Source: Musa acuminata AAA Group
Taxonomy: Eukaryota > Streptophyta > Magnoliopsida > Zingiberales > Musaceae
NCBI RefSeq assembly: GCF_036884655.1
Contig: NC_088355.1
Location: 19,908,001 to 19,972,000, forward strand
Reading direction: 5' to 3'
DNA length: 64,000 nt
In this document: positions 11,318 through 22,567 of the stretch, one piece after another
How positions within the stretch are numbered: position 1 is the first letter of the stretch
Layout of the letters: each line of letters opens with the position of its first letter
The notes under the pieces: model-generated
Seen by the model: the letters and a program-made list of their open reading frames with translations, nothing else
Told to the model about the DNA's origin: nothing
Databases searched by the model: none
Position numbers and translations under genes: made by a program

Positions 11318-14300
11318 TTCTCCCCCACTTATTTCTTCGACGTCCTCGTCGAAGCCTTTGTCGACACTACAACTTCTCGTCTTTGCTGAGTCTTCAATCT
11401 TCTGCTTCAGCTGCAATGCGCCTCTTGGCTCCTAGCTACTCTCCGCTGTTGTTTTTGAGTAGTCGAACCTTTAATCCGCCATGCTACTTCAACTCGCCAA
11501 TGACTCTGACTCTAGTGTGGGGTTGGCTGAGTTGTGTTGATCTCTGTTGGTTCCTGCGGATCCTCTAGATGAAGGAAAAGATCATCCTTACTATGTGCTA
11601 GTCTCTCAAATGCTCATGCTGCTTGAACTGGGTGGATGATTGTTGGAGCTTTAACGAGCATCGTCTCGCAAACTTTTAAAGTTTTTGTGTCCTTCCTCAA
11701 CAAAATTTGCCCATTGACTCTTCTTTCACTTAGTTGTCACTTTCAAGTAGGTTCGCATCACTTCCGTTTTCGATTGGCAGTTCGTTGGGAAATGAAGCGG
11801 ACAATCTACTCTCAATAGCACTGATCACCGTTGGTGAGGATTTGACAACTATTGTCTTCCATTATCTTCAAAGGGTCTTTGAACATGTGCAGAGCTCCTC
11901 TGTTGGATAGAAAAGAGAATTGGGGTACTCGGTTTCGTCCAGTCTCTTAAGAGTTGAGAAGGCAAAGGTTACTTGACTTCGCTTGCGTCCTCGAGGTTGT
12001 ACTCCATACATCGAGCTAGTTACTAGCCTTCGCCTACTCTTTGCTCACACTTCTGAAGCACTTGAAGTGTTTGCACTCCTTGCATTGAGTTAGTTACTGT
12101 GATTCACCTTCTCAATGTCATCGAACTTCTGGAATGCAAGAAGTTTTCACCCCAACTTGGAGTGATTCTCTCATAGGTTTGGTCACCTCTGGGATTGTAT
12201 CGTCTTCTCCATCAACCCTACCGCCTACTCCACTGAGTAGCAAAGGTACAACACCGTGTACTGCCTGCTTCGTTCCTTGGTCATGCACTCTTGCTTGACC
12301 CGAAGTCCTTCACTTTCAGCTATCATAATGAGAAGCTCGTTGACACTGGTCTTACGAAGATCCTTGGCCTCTGCCCTTCAGCCTTGTTTCGGTACTTGGA
12401 GTTTGCCTCTGCATGCTCCACCTCCTCGGCCCCTTTCACGACCAAGCGCTCTCCCTCCATGAGAGCAAGGGATCAATGACTTTCACGGAAGTCCTGCCTC
12501 TGCGTACCATGGCGCTGCCATGCCCATGGCCCTACTATCCGTCACCTCGTATCTGCATCCCTTTTCTTCACTATTAGTAGATATGCCTCTGTGGCACTCC
12601 TCTAAGTCCACCTCCATTCTAACTGATGCTTGATTTTGGGTAGCTAAGTCCCTCTAGACTCGTCGTCGCTTCCTTGCCCCTTCCGACCCCTTGCTTCAAC
12701 ACCTCTGTGTTCTCTAAGCAGCTCTCTTTGGTCGATGGAAAGATAGACTGCAACTCCCATGCATGGCCTCTGTTATCGCATTATAGGGTTTGCACCGATT
12801 CTGTTCTCCTTAGCTTTCTTGGTAGTAACATTCGCTTACTCGACCTTGTCCTTTGACATATCGGGCTCCCTTAAGCGAATATAAGCTCTGGAGCAGTCCA
12901 ACACTCCAGTTGTTTGGATCATACCTCTGTATGATCAAGTCCCTCCCATGAGACTTACTGGTACTAGCATTCGAACTTTTCTCTTGGTGGAACCCAGCCC
13001 CCATATGCTGATGACCAAGGTTTTCATCCGATGCAAAATTCGATGCACGCACGGAAGACCCACCTCTGTGGTACCATGGCCTTCACTCCTTGAATCCATA
13101 GCCCTTGTTGTCGTCGTGTTGTTCACCGAAGTGGAGCTTCCAATAGCTCCCGATCATACCTCCATATGATCTAGTCCCTCACGGGACTATGTCGTGTGTG
13201 TCGCATTGCCAAGAACAGTTCCACCACGATCCGCTGCACCATGTCGCCTCCTGGTGACATCTCTATTGCATTCTAATCCTTGTGGGATGAACTCGAATTG
13301 TGAACCCTTCATGTGTGACCTCTGCCAATACATCGTAGGGTCTCTTCTACCTTCGATTTTGTTCGCTCCTCTAGCAATCGACCTTCATCCACCCACTCTT
13401 GGGTCACACTTAGATGAAGCACCGCTCTAGGACAGTCCGTCGCTTAGTAGGTCCCGAAGTCCCCCGACTTTGTTGCAATTAGTGCACCATTGTTTGGATC
13501 CTAGGCCTTTGCCCCTACCAACACAATCTTTGCTGTGCATCGCTTCCTTCATGGCAACTTGAATGGCAACACTGTGGCATATTCTTCAAGAGTACCCGCC
13601 TCTACGTCCTATTGCCTCGTGTTAAGGCCTTCTGAACCCAACTTCACCTCCGCAAATTTAGTCGCCTTAGTTCCTCCATCAAATACTCTTCCGAGATAAG
13701 GTACATGTGCCCAGAAGCTCCCTTCATCTTTGGCACCATACAAGATGAGTCCGCTCCGTCAAAATGAATGACTCATGGAATAACATGATCCTGCTCTTGC
13801 CTCTGCAAGAGTTCATGTCCTTGACCTCTGTCCAAGGAAAGCACTATGCCTCCTCTCCATGTTCCATCTTCTATGTTGGCTCCCTTCATGTGGCTTGGGT
13901 ACTTCACCAAGTTACACCCAAGTTGCTCCGCTCCTCGTTTTTGCATTGAGTTGATGGTGGCCCTCGCGCCCACCATTCCACGAGTCAGCCCTCCCTTGAG
14001 TCCGATCTCCATATCGACTCCATGTATGCCTTCATTTGTGTTGCTTTGGGTCGCTCCCCCACTTGATCTCGCAATGCATCTACCAATGCATTCTCTCGAG
14101 TGAGATCATGCAACGACTCCTCGCCGCTTGCTCAGTCCATTGAGCTTCGTGGAGTTGTTGTTTGTTGAGGTACTCCTCCTCAACTTGTGAGGTCTGTCCC
14201 ACATGATTCTCCCTTTGGAGAGCCGGGACTTATCCCTCCTGGATAACTGTCCCGTTAGAGTAATATCTCTCTTTGTTTTGGAGATCACCATCCCCTTGGA

Positions 14301-14976
14301 CTACTTCGATCTACTAAATAAACTATGCATTGTTCTATCTCCTGCAAACGCACTTGCTAGATTACGACTCCATGTCAATACAACCCCTGCTGCAACATGC
14401 TGAACTCGTTGCACACTTCAGCCTCCTACGGACGTATCCTTCGCATGCCGAAGAGAAAGTTTCAATGCTCCATGGCGCCAAGTTTCGGTCGCCTTGGGAT
14501 GACCACGAACTTTCTATCGTCCACATACAAGCCCATGCATGAGTACCAAATTCTTCGAGCTAGCAATTCCCCTCACCTCTATGAGCTTTGCATAACTCTT
14601 TTGGTCGTTGAGCAACTCATTCCACCTTGCCTGGTCTTATCCTTTACCAAGCTCCTCGCTTGCCTTGAGCACCATCAAGTATAGTTGTCAACGTTGAGCC
14701 ATAGCTCAAACTTAGCCATCCTAACCTTTGTGCGCTCCGCATTCTTCCAAGCTTGCCTGTTCTCATGGTGCCTCTTGCGCGAAGGGTTGGCCATTCCTTT
14801 GAATGCCAATGTCAGATGCCCGCTCTTCCGAGCGACTCCTTTTCCCTATATCTCCATGCATGTTTTCCCCCCAAACGGTCGCACGTGTGCTGATTGCCCT
14901 CAACGCAGCCCCGCTAGGTCCTCCATATTTTCATGCTAAGTGTTTCTATAAGTGCTTGTCTCGCTCTGATACCATA
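11318..14976 (-). mobile_element. LARD copy 1, internal region
   Basis: This 3.66-kb region has no recognisable retroelement domain. C/T-rich composition on the plus strand gives many short ORFs that do not agree with the second copy at 35481-37224 as conserved protein, although the DNA is clearly homologous for about 1.7 kb. I see no evidence for a coding function. Confidence 0.65.
14963..14974 (-). other. LARD primer-binding site
   Basis: GCTCTGATACCA on the plus strand is the complement of the tRNA-Met PBS. It lies two bases from the LTR at 14977 and sets the element on the minus strand. Confidence 0.85.
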
Positions 14977-15417
14977 TGTCATGGACTTAGCTGGTTTTGC
15001 CTAAGTCGTGCGGCACCCTTGCGTGTCCGTCTGTAAAGGTCAGCCTCCCCGAAGCCTCCCATTGTCCCTTAGGACCAACAAAAGAGAGAACGGGTTAGAG
15101 AGAACGCCTCACTCGGGATCCACAAGTAAACATCTCCGAAAACACTTCATAGACAATGCAAATTACAAATAGACTTTACAAGCTCTAAAGAGTTGCACAA
15201 TAAAGGGTAAAATGGTCCACTACAGACCAAAAATATCTTACATGTGTCTACATGACATAACCTTTTATTTACAAGCCTAAAGCGGCCACTAACTTAACTA
15301 AAATGAGACTATTAAGCCTTCAGTCGTCCCTCTACATGCTGTACAAAGCATGAACATACCAAAAGACTCGGACATACATAAGCATTACATTAAACATCCT
15401 GTTTCGAAGTTTGTCCG
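14977..15417 (-). repeat. LARD copy 1, right LTR (end truncated)
   Basis: Starts TGTCATGGAC and stops at GTTTGTCCG, where it joins mitochondrial-like sequence through a CCG overlap. The terminal TGACA is missing. Confidence 0.85.
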
Positions 15418-15474
15418 GAGTAAATCTTGAACGTGGCCTGTTAGTCCAAAGGAAATAACATATCAGATCGTAGC
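15415..15474 (+). repeat. Duplicated mitochondrial-like segment, copy 1
   Basis: About 60 bp starting CCGGAGTAAATCTTGAACG that recurs almost unchanged at 16150-16210. It is trapped between two LARD LTRs. Confidence 0.85.
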
Positions 15475-15987
15475 TCCGCTAGGTCCCCTACATTTGCATG
15501 CTAAGTGTTTCTATGAGTGCTTGTCCCGCTCTGATACTATCTGTTACGGACTTAGCTAGTTTTGCCTAAGTCGTGCGGCACCCTTGCGTATCTGTCCGTA
15601 AAGGTCAGCCTCCCCGAAGCCTCCCATTGTCCCTTAGGACCAATAAAAGAGAGAATGGGTTAGAGAGAACGCCTCACTCGGGATCCACAAGCAAACATCT
15701 CCGTAAACACTTCATAGATAATACAAATTACAAATAAACTTTACAAGCTCTGAACAGTTGTATAACAGAGGGTAAAATGGTCCACTACAGACAAAAAATC
15801 TCTCACATGTATCCAAATGACATAACCTTTTATTTACAAGCCTAAAGCGGCCACCAACCTAACTAAAATGAGACTATTAAACCTTCGACCGTCCCTCTAT
15901 ATGCTGTACAAAACATGAACATACCAAAAGACACGGACATACATAAGCATTACATCAAACATCCTGTTTCGAAGTTTATCCATGACA
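15475..15987 (-). mobile_element. Extra LARD leader plus LTR fragment
   Basis: 15475-15541 matches the leader and PBS of the LARD element (as at 14918-14976). 15542-15987 is a full 446-bp LTR ending CATGACA. No internal region follows. The piece is separated from the main element only by the 60-bp duplicated spacer, so the locus has been rearranged after insertion. Confidence 0.8.
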
Positions 15988-16149
15988 CTTCGCTAGTAGG
16001 ACTATCAGATAGAATGGTTAGTCGGTAAACCCTTGACTGCCAATCTCACGAGAGGTTATTAGTTAGCATCCAAAAAATGATGGAGTGAGTGTTAGTGCTT
16101 TACTAATACAAAATAGGGAGTAGACCCGTTTCTTTCTAGAATGACTCTT

Positions 16150-16210
16150 CCGGAGTAAATCTTGAACGTGGCCTGTTAGTCCAAAAGAAAATGACATATA
16201 GGATCGTAGC
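16150..16210 (+). repeat. Duplicated mitochondrial-like segment, copy 2
   Basis: Matches 15415-15474. Here it is continuous with flanking spacer and so is probably the original copy. Confidence 0.85.
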
Positions 16211-16729
16211 CAGGAGGTGCCTCAAATCAGCGAGATTCTAAACTAGGGCAAAGGGAGAGGATTCCACGTACACAAAGAAAAGTATGGCAGCAGTCGAATC
16301 TTTAACTAGTCCCATTCCTTTTATCTGCGAAGGAATGAAAGGATTGGAAGGTAATAAAGACTGATATTGCAAATATGAAATTTTCGGAAAGGAACGGAGC
16401 ATATATAGTATAGTGGCTCGACGCGATGGTGTACACGTGTCTTCTATAGCATGCAGCCCATAATGAAGAGACAGATCTCGAGAAAGGTGTGTTGTGAGAG
16501 TATAGGTAGCCAGTCTTTACTTAAGTAGGCCCAAGCTATGCCGAAAGACTCCCATTTCCTTATTGGCCGACCCTTTTCCCTATAAGGTTCCTAGCCCAAG
16601 GCGATTTCCAACAAGTGGTTGGTCAGCAGAGAAAGTCGAGGTCGGGCGCTAAGCAAGACAAGATAGAGATTCCATTAATGATTCAGCAGCATAAGATTAA
16701 TTTGAGTTAGTCGTTAAGCTCATTGATTG

Positions 16730-16853
16730 AGTATATATAGGTAAGTGGAGTGATAGATTGTAGTAGGTCCTAAGGTAATAAGAAATAGATTTAAGTATAA
16801 GTAACTGGAGAGATAGATTGAAGTAGGTACTAAGGTAATAAGAAATAGATTCA
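16730..16853 (+). repeat. Tandem duplication, unit about 60 bp
   Basis: Two adjacent copies share GGTAATAAGAAATAGATT and the preceding GAGWGATAGATTGWAGTAGG-type block. Confidence 0.8.
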
Positions 16854-18378
16854 GCTGGTAATCAGAAAGGGGAGAGTAAGGAAAGGTTCGGGGAGGTTCA
16901 GTTTCAGTAGGTGATTGTGTTGAGCCCGCCTCTCAATCAGTTGTTCAAGCCAACCTTGATTGTTTAGCAGGGTATAAAAGAAAAGATGGCTACTTTGGCG
17001 CAATCACTAGTCCTGTTGTCGATTCAGCAAGTTCCATTCTGGTTTATGTAGTTCGAGGTTAAGTTTCAAGTGTCGTTTAAAAGGAAGCTACAAGTTCAGT
17101 TGCAGCAAGCGGGGTCAAAGGGATGCTAAGCGGTGTATTTACTGACATCTGTACCAGTGTATTTACTGAAATCTATATTACGTGCTCGATACGAAAGATT
17201 CAATTCATGATTTGTTGCACTTAACAGGTAACCAGCAAGCTCAGTTCAACCGACAGAATGGAATGTTTCAATCTCATCTCAACAGACTGCTGAGGTGTTG
17301 TATCAAGGAAGCGGGAAAGAAGCTCAGTATAAAGAGGGCCTTGAAGTGCGTTGGTACGATTGATTATGTCCTTATGAAGCGCCCCATGTACTAAAGTTTA
17401 GAGAGGTTAAGGTGCAAGTAAGAGGTCAGCAGCTGAAACAAGAGCATAAGCTTGTTCTGTCGTTGTCGTTCTTATTTGTAATCACTTATATAACGTTAAT
17501 TATCACTATAGCTTGTGTCTGTTACGAGTCTCGAGTCTCCTCTTTTTGTTCTTGTTGATTCGACAATAGAATGCAGATAAATAATAAGGAAAGGAGCAGA
17601 ATCTAAAGCTTACTCAGGAGTCGGAGAAGGATAAAGATCTTCAGCTGGGTTAAGGGAATAATATCTTACTTCTAGAGCGCTTCGTGAATGAGTTTCAATT
17701 TCAAGATCAGTTGCCAAAGATGGAGCAGGTGATCAAAGAAGTATAATCCTAAGTTTCAAGAGAATGCGGCTGGATAAGAACTTGAGATTGGGGCAGAAGA
17801 GAAAGAGAGTACTGGCTTTGATACAGAAGCCGGAGAAGAGAAATCGAGCCGTGTCTTCGGTGTTAGGAGTGAGTTTTGAAGCATAGGAGTTATAGGAGTT
17901 AATACATCCTGAGTTAGGAGTTAAGGTATTAGTAACAACATAGGAGTCCAGAGTTATGGTATTCAATACTAACAACATTGGAGTTTGGAGTGCAAGTTTT
18001 AAGTCAATAACTACAAGATAAGATTATTCAAGTGGAGAGTAAGGAGCAGATTAAGCAGTGGAAGCAGTTCTTGACTTGCTCATAACTCGCCGCTAGAACT
18101 CGGCTCCCAAAAACAGGACTCGGCGTCAGTGAGCTCTGTACCTACAAAGACAAAGATAGAAAGAAAATAACTTAGTCCGTTTCTTCTCCCTTCTTCGCTC
18201 TTAATACACACCTCTGGGCAGGAAATATCATTCGTATACTAACTTGCTTGTTTAATTGAATGAAATCAAAATGGAATATATGAAATACAATAGATAAGAG
18301 TAAAGAACACCGTTTACTATAATATCATGGTAGTGCGCACACCTATAATCTAATCTATGAACTAACCATCATGAAGGA

Positions 18379-18476
18379 AGCTCACTCCTAATCATATGAA
18401 ACACCATCAGAAAGCTCACTCCTAATCATATATAGTATGGAACTTGCTGTATCTTAAAGCTCACTCCTAATCATAT
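18379..18476 (+). repeat. Three copies of a 19-bp motif
   Basis: AGCTCACTCCTAATCATAT occurs at 18379, 18413 and 18458. Confidence 0.9.
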
Positions 18477-18681
18477 ATAGTGAAGTATGGAACTCGCACA
18501 CGTAGAACTCACTGACGCTCGACGACGAACGCCAAACGCTGGACTTGTAGTTGCTGATATACCAGGCCCAGTACCTGTTGCTGTAGCTAAACCCAGATTT
18601 CCGGGAGCTCAACTTTGTATATAGTCACAGTCTAGGCTAACTCAGGCTCATCCACCTATTGCAACTATACCTCTCCTCCAT

Positions 18682-18751
18682 CTCTTCTCTTCTTGTCCCG
18701 AAGCCTAGCATTACTCCAGCTCTTCTCTTCTTGTCCCGAAGCCTAGCATTA
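18682..18751 (+). repeat. Direct repeat, about 32 bp, spacing 38
   Basis: The block containing CTTGTCCCGAAGCCTAGCAT occurs twice in near-tandem. Confidence 0.9.
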
Positions 18752-20373
18752 GGAGTTAACACTGTGGATTCTCTATATTGCTCCTATACCTATGTAGTTA
18801 CCTACAACAAGTGTTACCGATCACTACTCCCTCGGTGTTGGCAGTAAACCCTTGAAAGGTACGCTAACAATTCCTACTTAGAAATTCCATTCGGATTCTA
18901 CTGTTTTGTAGTCGTTACTTGGCCCCGGGAAAAAGGTAGTCAAGGGTATGCCTATGTTTTTAAGAAGAAATGCATTATAACAGCGGTAGAGGGCAACATT
19001 ATAGGATTTTACATAAGCAACAGAACAAAGAGCTTAAACTACTCTTAGGTCCTATTTTACAGCTTTATCGAATACAGTAGTGGTCGACCAGAAAGAAGCA
19101 TCAGCAAGAGAATCCGCTGTGCCAGTTAAGTAAGGAAAGAAAGCAGTTAGAGCAGTTTCCAGATATGGCAGTTTCAAGTCCTATTCGAGCAGTTACAAGA
19201 TCCTTCATAAGGATAAGAGGTTGCCAAAGAAGAATCAGCGAGTGGAAAGATCTTCAGCAACAGAATCCACAGTGCTAGAATCCGGAGTGAAGTTAAAGGT
19301 TGTTGGCGCAAGGAAGCGAAGCTTGTTTCTTTCGTATATAATTGGGGGTAATATTAATAATTTCTAAAGAAGCTCGTAAGGAAGAAAGAATTGTTTTCAG
19401 GAAGACTAAACTGTCTTTACTGCTGGGTTAATGCGATACAGAGCAAGAAGAGAAGATGTTGGGTATAGATTGAGGTAATATTCCTATACAACACTTACCT
19501 ATGCATAAAAGTAAAGTAAGTTCGGGCAAAACGTCGTGGAGAGAGAGAGATGTTTATTCTGTAGAGGTTACCGGCGCCGTTGTGCTTGTTGGACTAACCA
19601 CGAGCAATAAGCGCCAGAAGGCAGGAACTAAAATAACTTCTACTAACGTTGAGAACAGGAACTCCCACTCCCATTACTTGTTCAACCTAGACATTATAGT
19701 TCAGGTTCCATTGGGCGGAGATAATATAGATTGAGGTCATATTAGACAATTCTATACAATGCTAGCAGCTGACTCTCTTTTCTACAACACCTTGATACCT
19801 TACTACACGACACCGTGCTGAATAAGGTCATACCGGGCCAGGCCACTGCTTCTAGTACTTACCTGTTCTATTCTTACCAAATTGGGGTAGGACTTAATTC
19901 TTCCTATGCGCTGGAGCGTACCTTATGCTTACTATTCTAATACTTACTTTAGCGGTGTGAAGTCACCTCTCATACTTTACTTATACTTACACTTGTTCAA
20001 TTCTAACGTTTGAGTGAACCCCGACCCCACCTCCACTAATAAAGAATGAAACAAGTAATTAAAGGAAGAAATACAAGTAGTCAGAAGGAAGAAGGTACTC
20101 GAAATGATATAATAGAAATAGGTAATTGAACAGGACTACTTTCATTACATATCGGCAGGCAACTACAAGACAAAGAGACAAGCAAGAGTGGAAAGAAAGA
20201 GCATAAGTTGAAGTCGTTAACCCGGCAAGCTACATAGTAAGTAGCGACCAAGCGCCGACGTAAGACTAAGTGCGGTAGCAACAGCCAAGCTACAAGACAA
20301 GTAGCTACTACAAACACATAGCAACAAATAAATATGTTATACCCCATTGGTCCGGAGTCCTAATTAATAGCGT

Positions 20374-20434
20374 CAGCAATAATCAGTATATTATAACTTA
20401 GTTATAACAATTCCTTTGTTTGTGTTGCGCGGCA
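20374..20434 (+). repeat. Dispersed 61-bp repeat, copy 1
   Basis: Shares GTTATAACAATTCCTTTGTT and flanking sequence with 27601-27661, with a few differences. Confidence 0.85.
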
Positions 20435-20956
20435 GGGTCGCTCCCTATAACAATTCCGAAGTCATTACAATTCTTGTTTTCGGGGCCGCTAGTTTCCATC
20501 ATCTGTTCTTGTTTCATCCGGCCAAGCAACGTATACAAACGCATTAACTACTCAACTCACTGTTTACTTATACTTGTTCGAGAAAGAAAAGAATGGAATT
20601 GACTAGGAAGGAACACAAAATGGAATTGAAGAGAAAAAGCACATACTAGGGTGGCGAGAAGGAGGTAAATCCAGAATTTGCTGTGCTAGGAAAGGAAACT
20701 CATATCTACCTTCGTTGTGATAACTTATAGTCTAGAATAAATAATAAGAGATAGATGAGGTGTTGCGGGTAAGCCTGGTGTAGCGGTGTTGGGAATGGGA
20801 AGCAAGAAGACAAGCAGATTTCAATTCCAACGAGTTACTGTTGCGCTAAGGGAGTTTAAAGGTGTAGGTACATATATAAGATGTATTAAGATAACAATTC
20901 CATAAGGGTATTCTCGTGGCTTGTGGGCTTGGCCTGTTTTTGTTGTTGGCAAAGGA

Positions 20957-20961
20957 TCTTC
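20957..20961. repeat. Target site duplication, Copia C left
   Basis: TCTTC, identical to 24875-24879. Confidence 0.85.
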
Positions 20962-21406
20962 TATTAGAGCTAGTCCTAGGAAATTTACCACAAAGTAATT
21001 TTGGCAACCCAACAAGACAATAAAACACAGAAAGAATAAAAGCGAGACAAGAACACCAGAACACAAGATATACGTGGTTCGGTCAATTGACTTTGACCTA
21101 CATCCACGGACGAAAGAGGAGCAAATTACTACTACAAAAGAGGTACAATTACAAATGCCTTAGGAAGATGTTCCTAGGCCATAAAACACCCGAAAATACT
21201 AAACAAGAAAAACCAAACTATAAGTCCAAACTATTTAACTGAGTATGGACTTAAACCAAAGCAAACACTTAGGTTTTTCTTGTGGTGCCTCTTGTGCTGC
21301 CTGTGGTGTATCTGACTTCAAAGCCCAGGCCCTTATTTATAGTTCCAAGACGAGACAACAAGTCTGATTTTCCCGATGTGGGACCATGGGACTTGCCAAA
21401 CTAACA
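20962..21406 (-). repeat. Copia C 3' LTR
   Basis: The left LTR in the window. It ends CTAACA, next to AATCTCCACCTTGG (purine tract on the minus strand). Its outermost base pair is mutated (TATTAG instead of TGTTAG). Confidence 0.9.
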
Positions 21407-21420
21407 AATCTCCACCTTGG
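21407..21420 (-). other. Copia C polypurine tract
   Basis: The minus strand reads CCAAGGTGGAGATT directly before the 3' LTR. Confidence 0.7.
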
Positions 21421-21431
21421 CATGTTCCAAC

Positions 21432-21897
21432 AAAACTTGCTCCACCTTCTTCATAAAAGCCCCAACGGGCAATCACCAACAATGAACACCAACCAAGTCC
21501 AAGCACTGCTTGAACTTGTAAACCGGAAGAGGCTTCATAAACATATCAGTTGGATTGTCCTTCGTATGAATTTTCTGAACAAGGACCTTTCCCTTAGCAA
21601 TGGTATCCCATTTGCATCCAACAATTTTCTTACCCGAAGGTAGCTTCACAAGATCCTAAGTTCTAAAACTTGCTCCACCTTCTTCATAAAAGCCCCAACG
21701 GGCAATCACCAACAATGAACACCAACCAAGTCCAAGCACTGCTTGAACTTGTAAACCGGAAGAGGCTTCGTAAACATATCAGCTGGATTGTCCTTCGTAT
21801 GAATTTTCTGAACAAGGACCTTTCCCTTAGCAATGGTATCCCATTTGCATCCAACAATTTTCTTACCCAAAGGTAGCTTCACAAGATCCTAAGTTCT
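21432..21897 (-). repeat. Tandem duplication of an RT/RNase H deletion junction (2 x 233 bp)
   Basis: Copies 21432-21664 and 21665-21897 are nearly identical. Each encodes, on the minus strand, a piece of the RT beginning (GKKIVGCKW) fused to the RNase H end (KIHTKDNPADMF). The deletion therefore came first and the duplication second. Confidence 0.85.
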
Positions 21898-22567
21898 ATT
21901 CCGATGGAGAGACTCAATTTCTTCATTCATCGCAATCAACCACTTAGCGGAATTATCACAAGAAACTGCATCTGAGTAGGAAGTAGGCTCACCAACTTCA
22001 CTTGTCTCTTTTGCAACAGACAAAGCATATGCAACCAAATTTACATATCTTTGTGGTGGTCGAATATCTCTCCGTGGTCTATCCTTGGCTATGGAATATT
22101 GCTCTTCCTCTGGATCATCTGCGTTAGTAGACTCGGGATCACCTACTGGCATTCTTTGAGTAGAAGAGTTCGACTTAAAAGAATCTGAACTACCAATCTC
22201 AAGCTCCACCTGCTTCTGCGCACTATCATTTGTACAACTAGTAGAATCCTTTTTGGAAGATAACATAGATAATTCATCAAAAGTAACATCTCTACTGATT
22301 ATAAATTTTGGGAATTTGGGATCAGGACACCATATTCTGTATCCTTTCAACCCAGAAGCATACCTAAGGAAAATGCACTTTTTAGCCCGAGGCTCTAATT
22401 TTCCTTCATTGACATGCATTTACATGCATGTATGCTGGACACCCAAAAATTTTTAAATCAGAATAATCAGCAGGAGTACCTAACCAAACTTCTTCCGGAG
22501 TTTTAAAGTTAAGTGCTGCAAAAGGAGCACGGTTGACAACGTAACAGGCCATATTAATCGCCTATGC
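21898..22567 (-). pseudogene. Copia C integrase C-terminus and RT start (broken)
   Basis: Minus-strand sequence contains the integrase tail motifs (IFGCPAYMHV, YRIWCPD) and the acidic linker. It ends at the RT entry (AMNEEIESLHRN), after which the 233-bp repeats begin. A frameshift separates it from the upstream integrase. Stops near 22560 replace expected Trp and Glu codons. It has no polymerase core. Confidence 0.8.

Larger units (their letters stand above)
10866..15417 (-). mobile_element. LARD-like element copy 1 (non-autonomous LTR element)
   Basis: On the minus strand the order is 5' LTR (15417-14977), PBS complement (14963-14974, TGGTATCAGAGC), a 3.66-kb internal region, purine tract (AAGTGGGGGAGAA, about 11318-11330) and 3' LTR (11317-10866). 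The internal region contains only short fortuitous ORFs and no Gag, protease, RT or integrase motif on either strand. It therefore fits a large retrotransposon derivative that depends on enzymes supplied by another element. The outer end of the right LTR is missing its last five or so bases. The left LTR start is blurred (TGTCAACCCTTACGG instead of TGTCACGG), so its boundary may be as late as 10874. Confidence 0.75.
15988..20961. other. Mitochondrial-like spacer, segment 3
   Basis: About 5 kb without a gene. It holds many short direct repeats, listed separately where clear. The composition matches 6995-10865. Short ORFs of 60-90 codons (for example 17182-17394, 19501-19734 and 20081-20347 minus) have no recognisable domain and look fortuitous. 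Origin as organelle spacer is inferred from style. Confidence 0.45.

Noticed and set aside
11383..15036. Many short plus-strand ORFs inside the LARD element
   Set aside because: The element runs on the minus strand and the second copy (35481-37224) does not preserve these frames.
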